A DNA stretch of 40,477 nt from JAVBUP01 sp031555175. GTDB taxonomy: Bacteria; Bacillota_I; Bacilli_A; Erysipelotrichales; Coprobacillaceae. Under the pieces are notes generated by a model. That model was not told where the DNA came from, did no database searches, and saw nothing but the letters and a program-made list of their open reading frames with translations. Location of the stretch: the NCBI GenBank assembly GCA_031555175.1, contig JAVBUP010000004.1, positions 1 through 40,477 on the forward strand, written 5' to 3'. Positions 1 through 8,951 of the stretch are shown in pieces. Position 1 is the first letter of the stretch. Every line of letters begins with the position of its first letter. A program made the translations under genes and the position numbers.

Positions 1-33
1 ATTTATAGTTGGGTTATCGTTTATAATAATCAT
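1..33 (-). CDS. Possible 5' end of a divergent gene cut by the window edge
   Basis: An ATG on the minus strand at 33 opens a frame that runs off the window edge (11 codons, starting MIIINDN). Upstream on the same strand are an AAAGGA ribosome site 11 nt from the ATG and a TATAAT at 73-78, with no convincing -35. The fragment is too short to identify. It would be transcribed away from gap. Confidence 0.3.
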   Translation of the reverse strand, partial: MIIINDNPTIN

Positions 34-167
34 GGTGATTCAAGTCCTTTCTATGATTGTTGTGGTAAACTAATTATAGTACTTGGATCACTTTTTGTTT
101 ATATTTAATTTTTGTTTCACATCTATTGTAAACTTACAACATATGCTAAGTATCTTTTATTCTTTTA

Positions 168-197
168 TTGATTTAATAGTCAAAATAGTGCTATAAT
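168..197 (+). promoter_or_regulatory. Sigma-A promoter of gap
   Basis: TTGATT at 168-173, an 18-bp spacer and a perfect TATAAT at 192-197, followed 40 bp later by the gap start codon. Confidence 0.75.
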
Positions 198-237
198 ATA
201 TATGCTAAAAAACAATCATATAGGAGGAATTTTCAAA

Positions 238-1245
238 ATGACAGTAAAAGTAGCAATTAATGGATTTGGACGTATTGGACGTTTAGCATTCAGACAAATG
301 TTTGATGCAGATGGGTATGAAATTGTAGGAATTAACGATTTAACTAAACCTTCAACTTTAGCTCATTTATTAAAATATGATACAGCTCAAGGAAGATACA
401 ATCATGATATCTCTTCAACTGATACTTCAATCATCGTTGATGGAAAAGAAATCAAAGTTACAGCTGAAAGAAATCCAGCTGATTTACCTTGGGGTGAATT
501 AAAAGTAGACGTAGTATTAGAATGTACAGGATTCTTCACTTCAGCTGAAAAAGCTCAAGCTCACATTGATGCAGGAGCAAGAAAAGTTGTTATTTCTGCA
601 CCAGCAACTGGAGATCTTAAAACAGTAGTATACAATGTTAACCATGATATCTTAGATGGTTCAGAAACAATCATTTCTGCAGCTTCTTGTACAACAAACT
701 GCTTAGCTCCAATGGCTAAAGTATTACAAGATAACTTCGGAATTGAATTAGGGATCATGACTACTATTCATGCTTACACTAATGACCAAAATACATTAGA
801 TGGTCCTCATGGAAAAGGAGATTTAAGACGTGGTAGAGCAGCAGCTCAAAACATCGTTCCTAACTCTACAGGAGCAGCTAAAGCTATTGGTTTAGTAATT
901 CCTGAATTAAATGGAAAATTAAGTGGAGCGGCTCAACGTGTTCCTGTATGTACTGGTTCAGTAACTGAATTAACTTGCGTATTAAGCAAACCAGTAACTA
1001 AAGATGAAATTAATGCAGCTATGAAGGCAGCAGCTAATGAATCATATGGATATAATGTTGATGAAATTGTATCATCTGATATCGTAGGTATTACTTATGG
1101 TTCATTATTCGATGCAACTCAAACATCTGTTATGACTGTTGGAGACAAGCAATTAGTTAAAGTTGTTGCTTGGTATGATAACGAAAATTCATATACTAGT
1201 CAAATGGTTAGAACAATTAAATACTTCTCTGAATTAGGGAAATAG
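238..1245 (+). CDS. gap: Glyceraldehyde-3-phosphate dehydrogenase (phosphorylating, NAD type)
   Basis: Converts glyceraldehyde-3-phosphate, NAD+ and phosphate to 1,3-bisphosphoglycerate in cytosolic glycolysis. The 335-aa length is normal for the family. The N-terminal Rossmann motif GFGRIGR (residues 9-15) and the catalytic Cys151 in SAASCTTNCLAP are intact. The INDL stretch near residue 32 fits an NAD-preferring GapA rather than an NADP enzyme (inference). The ATG at 238 is chosen over an upstream in-frame ATG because AGGAGG lies at 222-227 and the upstream ATG has no ribosome site. It is monocistronic, with its own promoter and a strong terminator. It lies 6.5 kb from pgk-tpiA-eno, and no cggR-type regulator is adjacent. 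Confidence 0.98.
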   Translation: MTVKVAINGFGRIGRLAFRQMFDADGYEIVGINDLTKPSTLAHLLKYDTAQGRYNHDISSTDTSIIVDGKEIKVTAERNPADLPWGELKVDVVLECTGFFTSAEKAQAHIDAGARKVVISAPATGDLKTVVYNVNHDILDGSETIISAASCTTNCLAPMAKVLQDNFGIELGIMTTIHAYTNDQNTLDGPHGKGDLRRGRAAAQNIVPNSTGAAKAIGLVIPELNGKLSGAAQRVPVCTGSVTELTCVLSKPVTKDEINAAMKAAANESYGYNVDEIVSSDIVGITYGSLFDATQTSVMTVGDKQLVKVVAWYDNENSYTSQMVRTIKYFSELGK

Positions 1246-1260
1246 TTAATAAACTCTTAG

Positions 1261-1288
1261 GATACTCATAAAATGAGTATCTTTTTTT
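1261..1288 (+). terminator. Rho-independent terminator of gap
   Basis: Perfect 9-bp stem (GATACTCAT pairing with ATGAGTATC), a 3-nt loop and seven Ts. Confidence 0.92.
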
Positions 1289-1335
1289 ATTTCGAATAAA
1301 TTATAAAAAGTTCTTATTATTTTTAATCATTAGGG

Positions 1336-1389
1336 TTGCTAAATTCTTTGAAATAAGGCATAATATGTATGGAAATATACATGTATACA
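1336..1389 (+). promoter_or_regulatory. Promoter and probable autoregulatory operator of the GntR gene
   Basis: TTGCTA at 1336-1341, a 17-bp spacer and CATAAT at 1359-1364 form a good sigma-A promoter. Just downstream, over the expected start of transcription, are overlapping palindromes: ATACATGTAT (1377-1386) and TGTATACA (1382-1389). GntR/FadR-type regulators often bind short palindromes and repress themselves, so autoregulation is likely but inferred. Confidence 0.6.
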
Positions 1390-1412
1390 ATGTATGCAAT
1401 AAAAGGAGAATT

Positions 1413-2084
1413 ATGAGAACAAGATCGTTGAAAGACAAAACCGAGTATGGGTCCTTAGGTCAAAAAATCTTTGAACTAATAAGAGTAAAGATTTTAGAGG
1501 GCGAGTACAAAGATGGAGAGAAGTTGACCGAGCAAGACCTGGCTAAAAAATTAAAAGTAAGTCGAACGCCAGTTAGAGAAGCGTTAAAGCAATTAGAGTT
1601 AGAAGGATTGGTTCAATCAGTACCTAATAAAGGTGTAACAGTTAGAGGATTTAGTGATCAAGAGATAGTTGATATACTAGAAGCGCGCGTATTACTAGAA
1701 AGACTGGCAATAGAAAAAGCTATTGAGAGAATTACACCAGCCCAGTTAGAAGAATTGAAAGATTTACATGATTTAATGGAATTTTATACTAAAAGAAATA
1801 ATAAGGAAAAAATTGGTGAGTTAAACCTGCAATTCCATGAAGCAATTTATCAGGCAGCCAATTCATATCATATTGAACAGTTGCTATTAGAAGTATATCA
1901 TTTTATCTCTGTATCGAGCGTAAAAACTTTAGCTAATGATACAAGACCAGAGACATCACTTGAAGAACATTTAGAGATTGTTAATGCATTAGAAAATAAA
2001 GATAGAGATAGAGCAATTAAAGCAATTGAAAAACACTTAGGGTTAACTAAACAACAAGTTGAAGATGGAATAAATAAGAAATAA
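1413..2084 (+). CDS. GntR family regulator, FadR/FCD subfamily
   Basis: A 223-aa DNA-binding regulator. The N-terminal winged helix (about residues 12-78) carries the typical LTEQDLAKKLKVSRTPVREA helix-turn-helix. A helical FCD ligand domain follows (about 85-210), with histidines in FHEAIYQAA and further on that in this family can bind a metal or organic acid effector. The ATG at 1413 is used because AAGGAG lies at 1403-1408; the longer frame opening at 1365 reads through the operator palindromes. The gene stands alone between its own promoter and terminator. No metabolic gene is adjacent to suggest the ligand, so the target is unknown. Confidence 0.9.
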   Translation: MRTRSLKDKTEYGSLGQKIFELIRVKILEGEYKDGEKLTEQDLAKKLKVSRTPVREALKQLELEGLVQSVPNKGVTVRGFSDQEIVDILEARVLLERLAIEKAIERITPAQLEELKDLHDLMEFYTKRNNKEKIGELNLQFHEAIYQAANSYHIEQLLLEVYHFISVSSVKTLANDTRPETSLEEHLEIVNALENKDRDRAIKAIEKHLGLTKQQVEDGINKK

Positions 2085-2087
2085 TAT

Positions 2088-2113
2088 AAGTCGGATTTAA
2101 TAATCCGACTTTT
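2088..2113 (+). terminator. Rho-independent terminator between convergent genes
   Basis: Ten-bp stem AAGTCGGATT / AATCCGACTT with a 4-nt loop, then a short T run. The A-rich left flank may let it also serve the minus-strand gene that ends at 2133. Confidence 0.85.
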
Positions 2114-2132
2114 CTTGTTGATTTTCAATTTA

Positions 2133-2966
2133 TTAATAACTATTAAAATCTATATTCATTACATTTAGAAGATGTTGCTTAGATAAATGATGAGAATTTT
2201 TTGTAAAATAATAAATGTAATGATTGATTTGCCTTATAAAATCATTAAATCGCTCTTCATCTACATAATCTTCAATAATTTCTATTATTGAATTTAGCTT
2301 ATGATTATTAAAGTTAATGTTATACAGTTCTTCATCGTGTGCACACATGTTTCTAATATGAACTAAATAATCAATATCGGTGATGACTTTTTCAAAGTCT
2401 TTGTTAGGCACTATCAATTGACATAGATTTCTTTGATCTTTATTTTTCATAACTGATATTAAATCTTGTACTAAACCAAAAGTGAATATTTTTATTCCAA
2501 TCCATAGTGGAATAAAACCATAAATGGCGATACTGTTTTGGACTTCACGGTTATTTCTACCATTGCGATCAAGTTGCAAATTAACAGTATGTAACGTTGT
2601 TTTTAGTTTAGGATTTAACTGATCAAAGTTCTTAGCTGTTGTATATTGCTGTTCTTCAAAACCATAAGTATAACTAATATAGTACATAACATTAGTCTTT
2701 ATTTTTTGTTCAATTTCTAATAATATCTCAAAGAATAACATTCTTAGTTTTCTATCAAACAAGTATAAGTTACTTATATCTCTAAAAGTTGTACCATTTA
2801 GATAACGACCAGTATTATCCTTAAAAGTATTACGATAGTTAGTTACGAAATGATAGTTGTTTTCAGATAAAAATTTCCTTGCATATTCCTTATCTTCGAC
2901 AATAACGCCTTTTCTTTCTAAAGTATCTATTATTTCATCAATTGTCTTAAATCTTTTAGCATTCAT
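2133..2966 (-). CDS. Abi_2 (AbiD/AbiF-like) abortive infection protein with HEPN motif
   Basis: A 277-aa protein that looks like the Abi_2 family, phage-defence or toxin-like proteins of the HEPN superfamily. The C-terminal half has HIRNMCAHDEEL; RNMCAH at residues 205-210 is the RN-x3-H form of the HEPN RNase motif, so RNA cleavage is the likely activity. The N-terminal part (RFKTIDEIIDTLERKG, then YLNGTTFRDI and LYLFDRKLR) also fits the family. The ATG at 2966 is preferred over a TTG at 2978 because GGTGAT sits just upstream. TATAAT on the minus strand at 2984-2989, just past the end of the penicillin-binding protein gene, may give it its own promoter. No antitoxin partner is adjacent. Confidence 0.82.
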   Translation of the reverse strand: MNAKRFKTIDEIIDTLERKGVIVEDKEYARKFLSENNYHFVTNYRNTFKDNTGRYLNGTTFRDISNLYLFDRKLRMLFFEILLEIEQKIKTNVMYYISYTYGFEEQQYTTAKNFDQLNPKLKTTLHTVNLQLDRNGRNNREVQNSIAIYGFIPLWIGIKIFTFGLVQDLISVMKNKDQRNLCQLIVPNKDFEKVITDIDYLVHIRNMCAHDEELYNINFNNHKLNSIIEIIEDYVDEERFNDFIRQINHYIYYFTKNSHHLSKQHLLNVMNIDFNSY

Positions 2967-2997
2967 CAATATCACCAATATAAATTATAACAAATCA

Positions 2998-4914
2998 TTA
3001 TTCATTTTTAAACCAATAGATACTACCATTTGGATCATATTCTCCTGTTACGGGGTCAATTGTGACAGAGACAATATTTTCTGATGGTTGGTACCACACA
3101 TTTTGACTACCGCTGAGAATCTTATTTAGTGTTCGTTGCCAGATATGCCTGGATGTGTTTCGTTCAAGGTAGTTTTCAATTGGTGAATTATCATCGTAGC
3201 CAACCCAAATGCCACAAGTAATGTATGGGTTGTAACCTACAACTAAGCTATCCCAGTCAGTCGAACCAGTTTTGGCAGCAAAAGTAGAGTCGGTAATAAA
3301 GGACAATAATGATGGGGCAGTGTAAGAAATATTGTTACTATCCATTGTAGATGTTAGCATTTGATTTAAAACTAAGGTAGTATCGCGGTCGAATAATTGC
3401 TCATTTTCTTGTTTATGCTCATATAGGATATTACCTTCGTTATCTTCAATTCTTTCAATAAAATATGGAGTATTATGGATTCCTTCACTAGCAAAAGTAT
3501 TATAAACATCAGTTAGGTGGAAAATTGAAGTGGCAACAGTACCTAGAGCTAATGATGCATTAGCCTCAGAACCACCGACATCAAATAATCTTAGGGCATT
3601 AGATAGTTGCTCCGTTCCCAAAAATAAATGTGTTTTTACAGCATAAATATTATCAGATACGCCAACAGCATTAACTAAAGTAATCTCATCATCAGCGTAT
3701 TTATATTCAAAATTGTGAGGAGCGAAGACTGTGCCATCTTCTAATCTAAAACTAGTGGCAGCGCTAGTAAATTTCGTAACTGGTGTAAAACCATTCTCTA
3801 GTGCTAGATAATACAGTAATGGTTTTACTGTTGAACCAATTTGTCTTTCGTTGTAGATAGCTCTGTTATATTCACTTTTAACATAATCTTTTCCACCGAT
3901 AATAGCTAAAACTTTACTTGTAAATGGTTGGACAAGTACACCAGAAACCTGCATATTTTCATTATATTTACTTAAAACGGATGTTGCAGACTCACTTAAA
4001 TATTGCTGGTATGTTGTATCTAGGTTAGTATAGATTTTTAAACCAGATCCAGAATATTCGTTTGTGGAAAAACCAAGTTTTTGTAATTCATAATAAACAC
4101 TATCCTTATAATAGAGCATAGAGGTATTTTCATACAGTTTATTCTCATCAGCAAGTACGACATCTGTATTAAGCAGTTCAGTTTTTTGTTCTGAAGTAAT
4201 ATAGTCTTCCTCAAATAACCTTTCTATAACGAATGCTTGACGTTTTCTGGCAGCTTCATAATCTACTAATGGTGAAAAGTAGCTGGGTGCATTTGGAACG
4301 CCGGCTAGCATACTAGCCTCTGATAGTGTTAACTCCTTTGCACTTTTATTAAAGAAAAACTTTGCAGCATTTTCTATCCCATATACACCATGACCAAAAT
4401 AGATAGTGTTAACATATCCCTCCAATATTTGATCTTTTGTAAAGTACATTTCAAATCTGGCAGCAATGAAAGCTTCCTTAAGTTTACGCGACCATGTTTT
4501 ATCGTTAGATAAATAAACGATACGAGCATATTGCTGTGTTATAGTACTTGCCCCATTGCCAAGATTGCCTTCTTTTATATTTTTACCCATTGCTCTAGCT
4601 ATACCAAGGACATCAAAGCCATAGTGACTATAAAACGATTTATCCTCAGCAGCAATAATGCTATCAATAAAATATGGACTTACATCTTCAAGGGCAACAT
4701 AAGACCCTTGTTTTTTATTGTTTGAAGAATAAAATAATTGATACTGATTATCATAAAGTTCAATATAGTTATTTTCGCCAATATTTGGTTTACCCATTGC
4801 AAATGCTATTCCATATAAACTAAACAAACTGATGCAAATAAACATAATAAATAATAATACATATCTTAATAGTTTTTTTGCTTTGATTTCATTAATATTT
4901 ATTTTCTTAAGCAT
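2998..4914 (-). CDS. Class A penicillin-binding protein (glycosyltransferase + transpeptidase)
   Basis: A bifunctional peptidoglycan synthase of 638 aa, anchored by one membrane helix at about residues 16-38. The GT51 domain has catalytic Glu90 in AAEDKSFYSH and a second conserved Glu147 in KLKEAF. The transpeptidase has all three motifs: STVK (nucleophile Ser361), SDN (420-422) and KTG (548-550). It is compact, with only a short tail after the transpeptidase and no PASTA or FN3 domains. The ATG at 4914 is chosen because GAGGTG lies six bases upstream; the frame opens with a GTG at 4923 that overlaps this site. It is divergent from ywiB, with about 60 bp between starts. Confidence 0.95.
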   Translation of the reverse strand: MLKKININEIKAKKLLRYVLLFIMFICISLFSLYGIAFAMGKPNIGENNYIELYDNQYQLFYSSNNKKQGSYVALEDVSPYFIDSIIAAEDKSFYSHYGFDVLGIARAMGKNIKEGNLGNGASTITQQYARIVYLSNDKTWSRKLKEAFIAARFEMYFTKDQILEGYVNTIYFGHGVYGIENAAKFFFNKSAKELTLSEASMLAGVPNAPSYFSPLVDYEAARKRQAFVIERLFEEDYITSEQKTELLNTDVVLADENKLYENTSMLYYKDSVYYELQKLGFSTNEYSGSGLKIYTNLDTTYQQYLSESATSVLSKYNENMQVSGVLVQPFTSKVLAIIGGKDYVKSEYNRAIYNERQIGSTVKPLLYYLALENGFTPVTKFTSAATSFRLEDGTVFAPHNFEYKYADDEITLVNAVGVSDNIYAVKTHLFLGTEQLSNALRLFDVGGSEANASLALGTVATSIFHLTDVYNTFASEGIHNTPYFIERIEDNEGNILYEHKQENEQLFDRDTTLVLNQMLTSTMDSNNISYTAPSLLSFITDSTFAAKTGSTDWDSLVVGYNPYITCGIWVGYDDNSPIENYLERNTSRHIWQRTLNKILSGSQNVWYQPSENIVSVTIDPVTGEYDPNGSIYWFKNE

Positions 4915-4930
4915 ATAATTCACCTCTATA

Positions 4931-4959
4931 TTAGTTTTACCAAAAATTTGTGATATAAT
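4931..4959 (+). promoter_or_regulatory. Promoter of ywiB
   Basis: TTAGTT (4931-4936), a 17-bp spacer and TATAAT (4954-4959). The expected transcript start lies only about 10 nt before the ATG, so the leader is almost only the GGTGAT ribosome site. Confidence 0.65.
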
Positions 4960-4975
4960 TGTCGTGGTGATAAAA

Positions 4976-5353
4976 ATGATACAAAGACAGATAAAATATA
5001 CTAATACTATTATAAATAATACTGAAGAAGTAAGTGTTGAGACTATTGGAATGGCTGATTATAAATTAGCAGATGGATATGAAAACATTTCATTTATGTA
5101 TCGTGGTAGTAATATTGAAATAAAATATGGTAAACAATCTGTTGTTTTAAGGAATGGTAGAAGTAAGTTAATGTTTAAGAAAGATGCTATTATGGAGAAT
5201 AAATATGATGTGCCTTATGGAACATTAACTATTCAAACCAAAATTGAACGTTATGAAGTAACTGACAATACTATGACATTAGAGTATTCATTAATGCAAA
5301 ATGATGAGATTATTAGCCGCGCAGTACTTAATATAGAATATTTAGTTTCTTAA
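4976..5353 (+). CDS. ywiB: DUF1934 protein, YwiB-like
   Basis: A 125-aa protein of the DUF1934 family, small beta-barrel proteins of unknown function that commonly sit just upstream of argS in Firmicutes, as here. The N-terminus (residues about 1-20) and the FMYRGSNIEIKYG and GTLTIQTKIERYEV stretches match the expected alternating-strand pattern; the fold is inferred from the family. The ATG at 4976 is taken as the start because GGTGAT (4966-4971) precedes it and the promoter -10 is at 4954-4959; upstream GTG codons would be almost at the transcript start. A terminator separates it from argS. Confidence 0.82.
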   Translation: MIQRQIKYTNTIINNTEEVSVETIGMADYKLADGYENISFMYRGSNIEIKYGKQSVVLRNGRSKLMFKKDAIMENKYDVPYGTLTIQTKIERYEVTDNTMTLEYSLMQNDEIISRAVLNIEYLVS

Positions 5354-5376
5354 ATCTCTATTTACAGAGATTTTTT
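5353..5376 (+). terminator. Rho-independent terminator after ywiB
   Basis: Stem AATCTCT / AGAGATT around a 6-nt loop, followed by a T run; it starts inside the stop codon. Confidence 0.8.
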
Positions 5377-5387
5377 ATTTATTTATA

Positions 5388-5416
5388 TAGACTTTTCAAA
5401 ATAAGTATTATATTAT
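5388..5416 (+). promoter_or_regulatory. Promoter of argS-rpoE
   Basis: TAGACT (5388-5393), a 17-bp spacer and TATTAT (5411-5416), placed between the ywiB terminator and the argS ribosome site. Confidence 0.55.
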
Positions 5417-5444
5417 GAGGTGTACGAATGTAAAGGAGGCAATT

Positions 5445-7106
5445 ATGAGTATTAATCAAATTGAAGCAACTCTTAAGAAAGTATTGAAAGATGCATTAGT
5501 AATAAGTAAACTATGTGAAGATTATGATACAGAAAGTATCGTTATTGAAATACCAAAAGATAGTAGTAATGGTGATTATAGTAGTAATATTGCAATGCAA
5601 CTAACAAAAGTATTAAAAAGAAATCCTAGAGAAATCGCTACAGCAATTGTAGAGAATCTAAATAAAGAAGAAGGAAAAATTGAGAAAGTAGAAATAGCTG
5701 GACCGGGTTTTTTAAATTTCTTTGTTAATAAGTCGTCAATTGCTTCTATCATTACAGAAGTGTTGGCACAGCAAGATAAGTATGGGCATAGTAATCATGG
5801 TAAGGGAATTAAGTATGATATAGAATACGTATCAGCTAATCCAACTGGTGATTTACACTTAGGACATGCTCGTGGAGCAGCTGGCGGGGATTCATTGGCT
5901 AGAATCATGATGGCTGCTGGCTATGATGTGACAAGAGAATACTATGTTAATGATGCTGGGAATCAAATTAAGAATTTGGCTTATTCATTGATGGCTAGAT
6001 ATAATCAAGAATGTGGGCTGGATTGGGAAATGCCAGAAGATGGTTACCATGGATCTGATATTAAGAATATCGCTGTACAGATTAGAGAAATCATCGGTGA
6101 TAAGTATAAAGGTCAAAATAATGAAGAGGCATATAAATACTTCAGAGAAACTGGTAAAGAGTACGAACTTGAAAAAATTAAAGTGTTATTAAAAGATTTT
6201 GGTGTTGAGTTCGATGTCTGGTTTTCTGAAACATCTTTATATGAAGATAATATGATTATTCCAACATTGGATAAATTAAAATCGCTAGGACATACTTATG
6301 AAGCAGATGGAGCTCTATGGCTAAGATCGACTGATTACAATGATGATAAAGATCGTGTTTTAATTAAGACAGATGGAACATATACTTATTTAGTTCCTGA
6401 TATTGCTTATCATTTAAATAAGCTAGACAGAGGTTATGATTATTTAGTGGATATACTTGGTGCAGATCACCATGGCTATATTAATAGGCTTAAAGCAAGT
6501 ATTCAAGCGCTTGGTTATGAAGCAAATAAACTTGAAGTTGATATTTGCCAAATGGTAAGGTTAGTTCGTAATGGTGAGGAAGTTAAGATGAGTAAACGTA
6601 CTGGTAATGCTATTACGATTCGCTCACTTATTGATGAAACTGGTGTTGATGCTGTACGTTATTTCTTTGTATCAAAGGCAGCGAATACGCACTTTGACTT
6701 TGACCTTGATTTGGCAGAAAGTAAATCTAATGAAAATCCAGTATACTATGTGCAATATGCACACGCTCGTATGGCTAGTATTTTAGGATTAGCAAAAGAA
6801 GCTAATATTGAACTAGCAAGTAATTATGAGCTATTAACTCATGAAAAGGAAATTGAGTTACTAAAGTATATTAACGAGTTTAAAAATGTTGTTGTAGATG
6901 CCGCTGATGCTCGTTTACCACATAAAATAGTAAATTATGTGCAAAAGGTTGCACAATTATTCCATAGTTTCTATAATGAATGTAAAGTTGTAGATTCTAC
7001 AAATATAGAATTAAGTAGTCAACGCCTAGCACTAGTTGCAGCTACAAAGATTACGCTTAAAAATGCATTAAACTTAATTGGTGTATCAGCACCTGAAAAA
7101 ATGTAA
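5445..7106 (+). CDS. argS: Arginyl-tRNA synthetase
   Basis: A class I aminoacyl-tRNA synthetase that charges tRNA-Arg. The 553-aa protein has the N-terminal additional domain (about 1-100), the HIGH-type motif HLGH at 138-141, the KMSK loop at 381-384 (KMSKRTGN) and a C-terminal DALR anticodon-binding domain ending in the typical GVSAPEKM. The ATG at 5445 has AGGAGG at 5434-5439; the upstream in-frame ATG at 5415 lies inside the promoter. The stop codon overlaps the rpoE ribosome site, so the two genes form an operon. Confidence 0.98.
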   Translation: MSINQIEATLKKVLKDALVISKLCEDYDTESIVIEIPKDSSNGDYSSNIAMQLTKVLKRNPREIATAIVENLNKEEGKIEKVEIAGPGFLNFFVNKSSIASIITEVLAQQDKYGHSNHGKGIKYDIEYVSANPTGDLHLGHARGAAGGDSLARIMMAAGYDVTREYYVNDAGNQIKNLAYSLMARYNQECGLDWEMPEDGYHGSDIKNIAVQIREIIGDKYKGQNNEEAYKYFRETGKEYELEKIKVLLKDFGVEFDVWFSETSLYEDNMIIPTLDKLKSLGHTYEADGALWLRSTDYNDDKDRVLIKTDGTYTYLVPDIAYHLNKLDRGYDYLVDILGADHHGYINRLKASIQALGYEANKLEVDICQMVRLVRNGEEVKMSKRTGNAITIRSLIDETGVDAVRYFFVSKAANTHFDFDLDLAESKSNENPVYYVQYAHARMASILGLAKEANIELASNYELLTHEKEIELLKYINEFKNVVVDAADARLPHKIVNYVQKVAQLFHSFYNECKVVDSTNIELSSQRLALVAATKITLKNALNLIGVSAPEKM

Positions 7107-7116
7107 GGAGATAATT

Positions 7117-7479
7117 ATGATAGATTATAAACAAATTTCGATGACAGATGTAGCATTTGAATTAATGACTAAAAAGAAAAGTAGTCAAGATTTTGATAGA
7201 CTTTGGAAAGAAGTTAGAGAGATCAAAGGCTTTACAAATGAAGAAAGTGTAGAGTTAAAATCATTATTCTATACTAATATTACTTTAGATGGGCGTTTTA
7301 TTACTTTAGGAGAAAACGTGTGGGATTTAAGAAGCAGACATAAATTCGAGGATGTTCATATTGATATGAATGAAATTTATGCTGACGTTGAAGAAGTAGA
7401 TGAAGATGATGATAGTGAAGATTCTTTCTTTGAAGATGATGAGAAAGATGCAGATTCTGATGAAGAGGAAGAAGATTAA
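7117..7479 (+). CDS. rpoE: RNA polymerase delta subunit
   Basis: The delta subunit binds RNA polymerase in Firmicutes, speeds recycling and lowers non-specific initiation. The 120-aa protein has the N-terminal HARE-HTH domain (about residues 8-75, with MTDVAFELM, FDRLWKEV and LYTNITLDGRFITLG-like segments) and a disordered, almost purely acidic tail (about 90-120). It is shorter than the Bacillus protein (about 173 aa) because the acidic tail is reduced. The ATG at 7117 follows AAGGAG (7105-7110), which overlaps the argS stop. The argS-rpoE order is conserved in many Firmicutes. Confidence 0.93.
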   Translation: MIDYKQISMTDVAFELMTKKKSSQDFDRLWKEVREIKGFTNEESVELKSLFYTNITLDGRFITLGENVWDLRSRHKFEDVHIDMNEIYADVEEVDEDDDSEDSFFEDDEKDADSDEEEED

Positions 7480-7502
7480 TCGTTTATTAATAATTGATAA
7501 TT

Positions 7503-7528
7503 GATAGCCATTATTGGCTATCTTTTTT
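7503..7528 (+). terminator. Rho-independent terminator of argS-rpoE
   Basis: Perfect 8-bp stem GATAGCCA / TGGCTATC, loop TTAT, then six Ts. Confidence 0.92.
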
Positions 7529-7687
7529 ATGTAAAAATGAATAACAAATTATTGATGTATTTATTATCAATAATATATTTTATAGTTTCTATTTATATTT
7601 GTTTTACATGTAATCGCATTCAATTTTTATGGTGCGAAAAGTATCAAAAAATATCGGTAAATACTAAGACTTTGGTGGCTTTCTTAA

Positions 7688-7716
7688 TTTACTTATTTGA
7701 TGTAACATGTTATAAT
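7688..7716 (+). promoter_or_regulatory. Extended -10 promoter of pgk-tpiA
   Basis: TTTACT (7688-7693), a 17-bp spacer and TATAAT (7711-7716) preceded by TGT, giving an extended -10 (TGnTATAAT). Confidence 0.75.
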
Positions 7717-7742
7717 TTTAACGTGGAAAAGGAGACATAGAA

Positions 7743-8939
7743 ATGGCTAAAAAAACTATTAGAGACATTGATGTAAACGGAAAAAAAGTCTTAGTACGCG
7801 TTGACTTTAATATTCCTAGAAAGAATGGGGTAATTACTAACGATAATCGTATAGTTCAAGCATTACCAACAATTAATTATTTATTAGAACAAGGAGCTAA
7901 AACTTTAGTGTTATTCTCTCACTTAGGGAAAGTTAAAACTGAAGAAGATAAAATTAAAAATGATTTATCATGTGCTGCTGTTCGTTTATCAGAATTACTT
8001 AATAAACCGGTTCAATTCGTACCGACAACACGTGGTGCAGAATTAGAAGATGCTGTCAATAATGCAGCAGATGGTTCAGTAATTTTAGTTCAAAATACAA
8101 GATATGAAGCAGGAGAGTCTAAAAATGATCCAGAGTTAGGAAAATATTGGGCTAGTCTTGGTGATGTATTTGTTGAAGATGCATTTGGTTCTGTACATAG
8201 AGCACATGCTTCTACTGAGGGAATTGCAAAGAACTTACCAAATGCAGTTGGATTCTTAGTTGAAAAAGAATTGAAATTCATTGGTGGGGCTATTGATAAT
8301 CCAGTTAGACCTTTAGTAGCAATCTTAGGAGGAGCTAAAGTATCTGATAAAATTGGGGTTATTGAAAACTTAATTAATGTAGCTGATAAAATCATTATTG
8401 GTGGTGGTATGTCATACACATTCGTAGCTGCTCAAGGATTTGGAGTAGGTACTTCATTATTAGAAGCAGATCGTATTGAGGATGCAAAATCATTCTTAGA
8501 AAAAGGTAAGGGTAAAATCATTTTACCTATCGATACAGTAACATATCCAACATTCCCTGCTGATGGAGTTGTTGATCAGGCTCAAATGGCAGTAGTTGAT
8601 TGGGATAAGATTCCTGAAGGACAAATGGGATTAGATATTGGGCCAAAAACTTTAGAATTATTTACTAAAGAATTAGTCGGTGCTAAAACAGTAATCTGGA
8701 ATGGACCAATGGGTGTATTCGAAGTAGCGGAATTTGCTAAAGGTACTGAAGGTGTTTGTGAAGTATTAGCTAATTTAGATGGTGCTACTACAATTATTGG
8801 TGGTGGAGATTCTGCTGCTGCTGTTATGAAATTAGGATATGCTGATAAAGTAAGTCATATTTCAACAGGTGGTGGAGCGTCACTTGAATATATGGAAGGT
8901 AAAGTTCTTCCAGGTATTGCCGTAATTGAAGAAAAATAA
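7743..8939 (+). CDS. pgk: Phosphoglycerate kinase
   Basis: Transfers phosphate from 1,3-bisphosphoglycerate to ADP in cytosolic glycolysis. At 398 aa it is full length. Seen are the N-domain substrate region RVDFNIP with the following FSHLGK, the hinge region GGAKVSDKIGVIENL, the ATP-domain loop GGGDSAAAV and the C-terminal STGGGASLEYMEGKVLPG. AAGGAG at 7729-7734 precedes the ATG. It is followed by tpiA after 12 nt, with the tpiA ribosome site overlapping the pgk stop, so both are co-transcribed. Confidence 0.98.
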   Translation: MAKKTIRDIDVNGKKVLVRVDFNIPRKNGVITNDNRIVQALPTINYLLEQGAKTLVLFSHLGKVKTEEDKIKNDLSCAAVRLSELLNKPVQFVPTTRGAELEDAVNNAADGSVILVQNTRYEAGESKNDPELGKYWASLGDVFVEDAFGSVHRAHASTEGIAKNLPNAVGFLVEKELKFIGGAIDNPVRPLVAILGGAKVSDKIGVIENLINVADKIIIGGGMSYTFVAAQGFGVGTSLLEADRIEDAKSFLEKGKGKIILPIDTVTYPTFPADGVVDQAQMAVVDWDKIPEGQMGLDIGPKTLELFTKELVGAKTVIWNGPMGVFEVAEFAKGTEGVCEVLANLDGATTIIGGGDSAAAVMKLGYADKVSHISTGGGASLEYMEGKVLPGIAVIEEK

Positions 8940-8951
8940 GGAGAAGTAACA

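Noticed and set aside
7501..7740. 79-codon frame between rpoE and pgk
   Set aside because: It starts with TTG at the rpoE terminator, runs through the pgk promoter and ribosome site, and has no ribosome site of its own.
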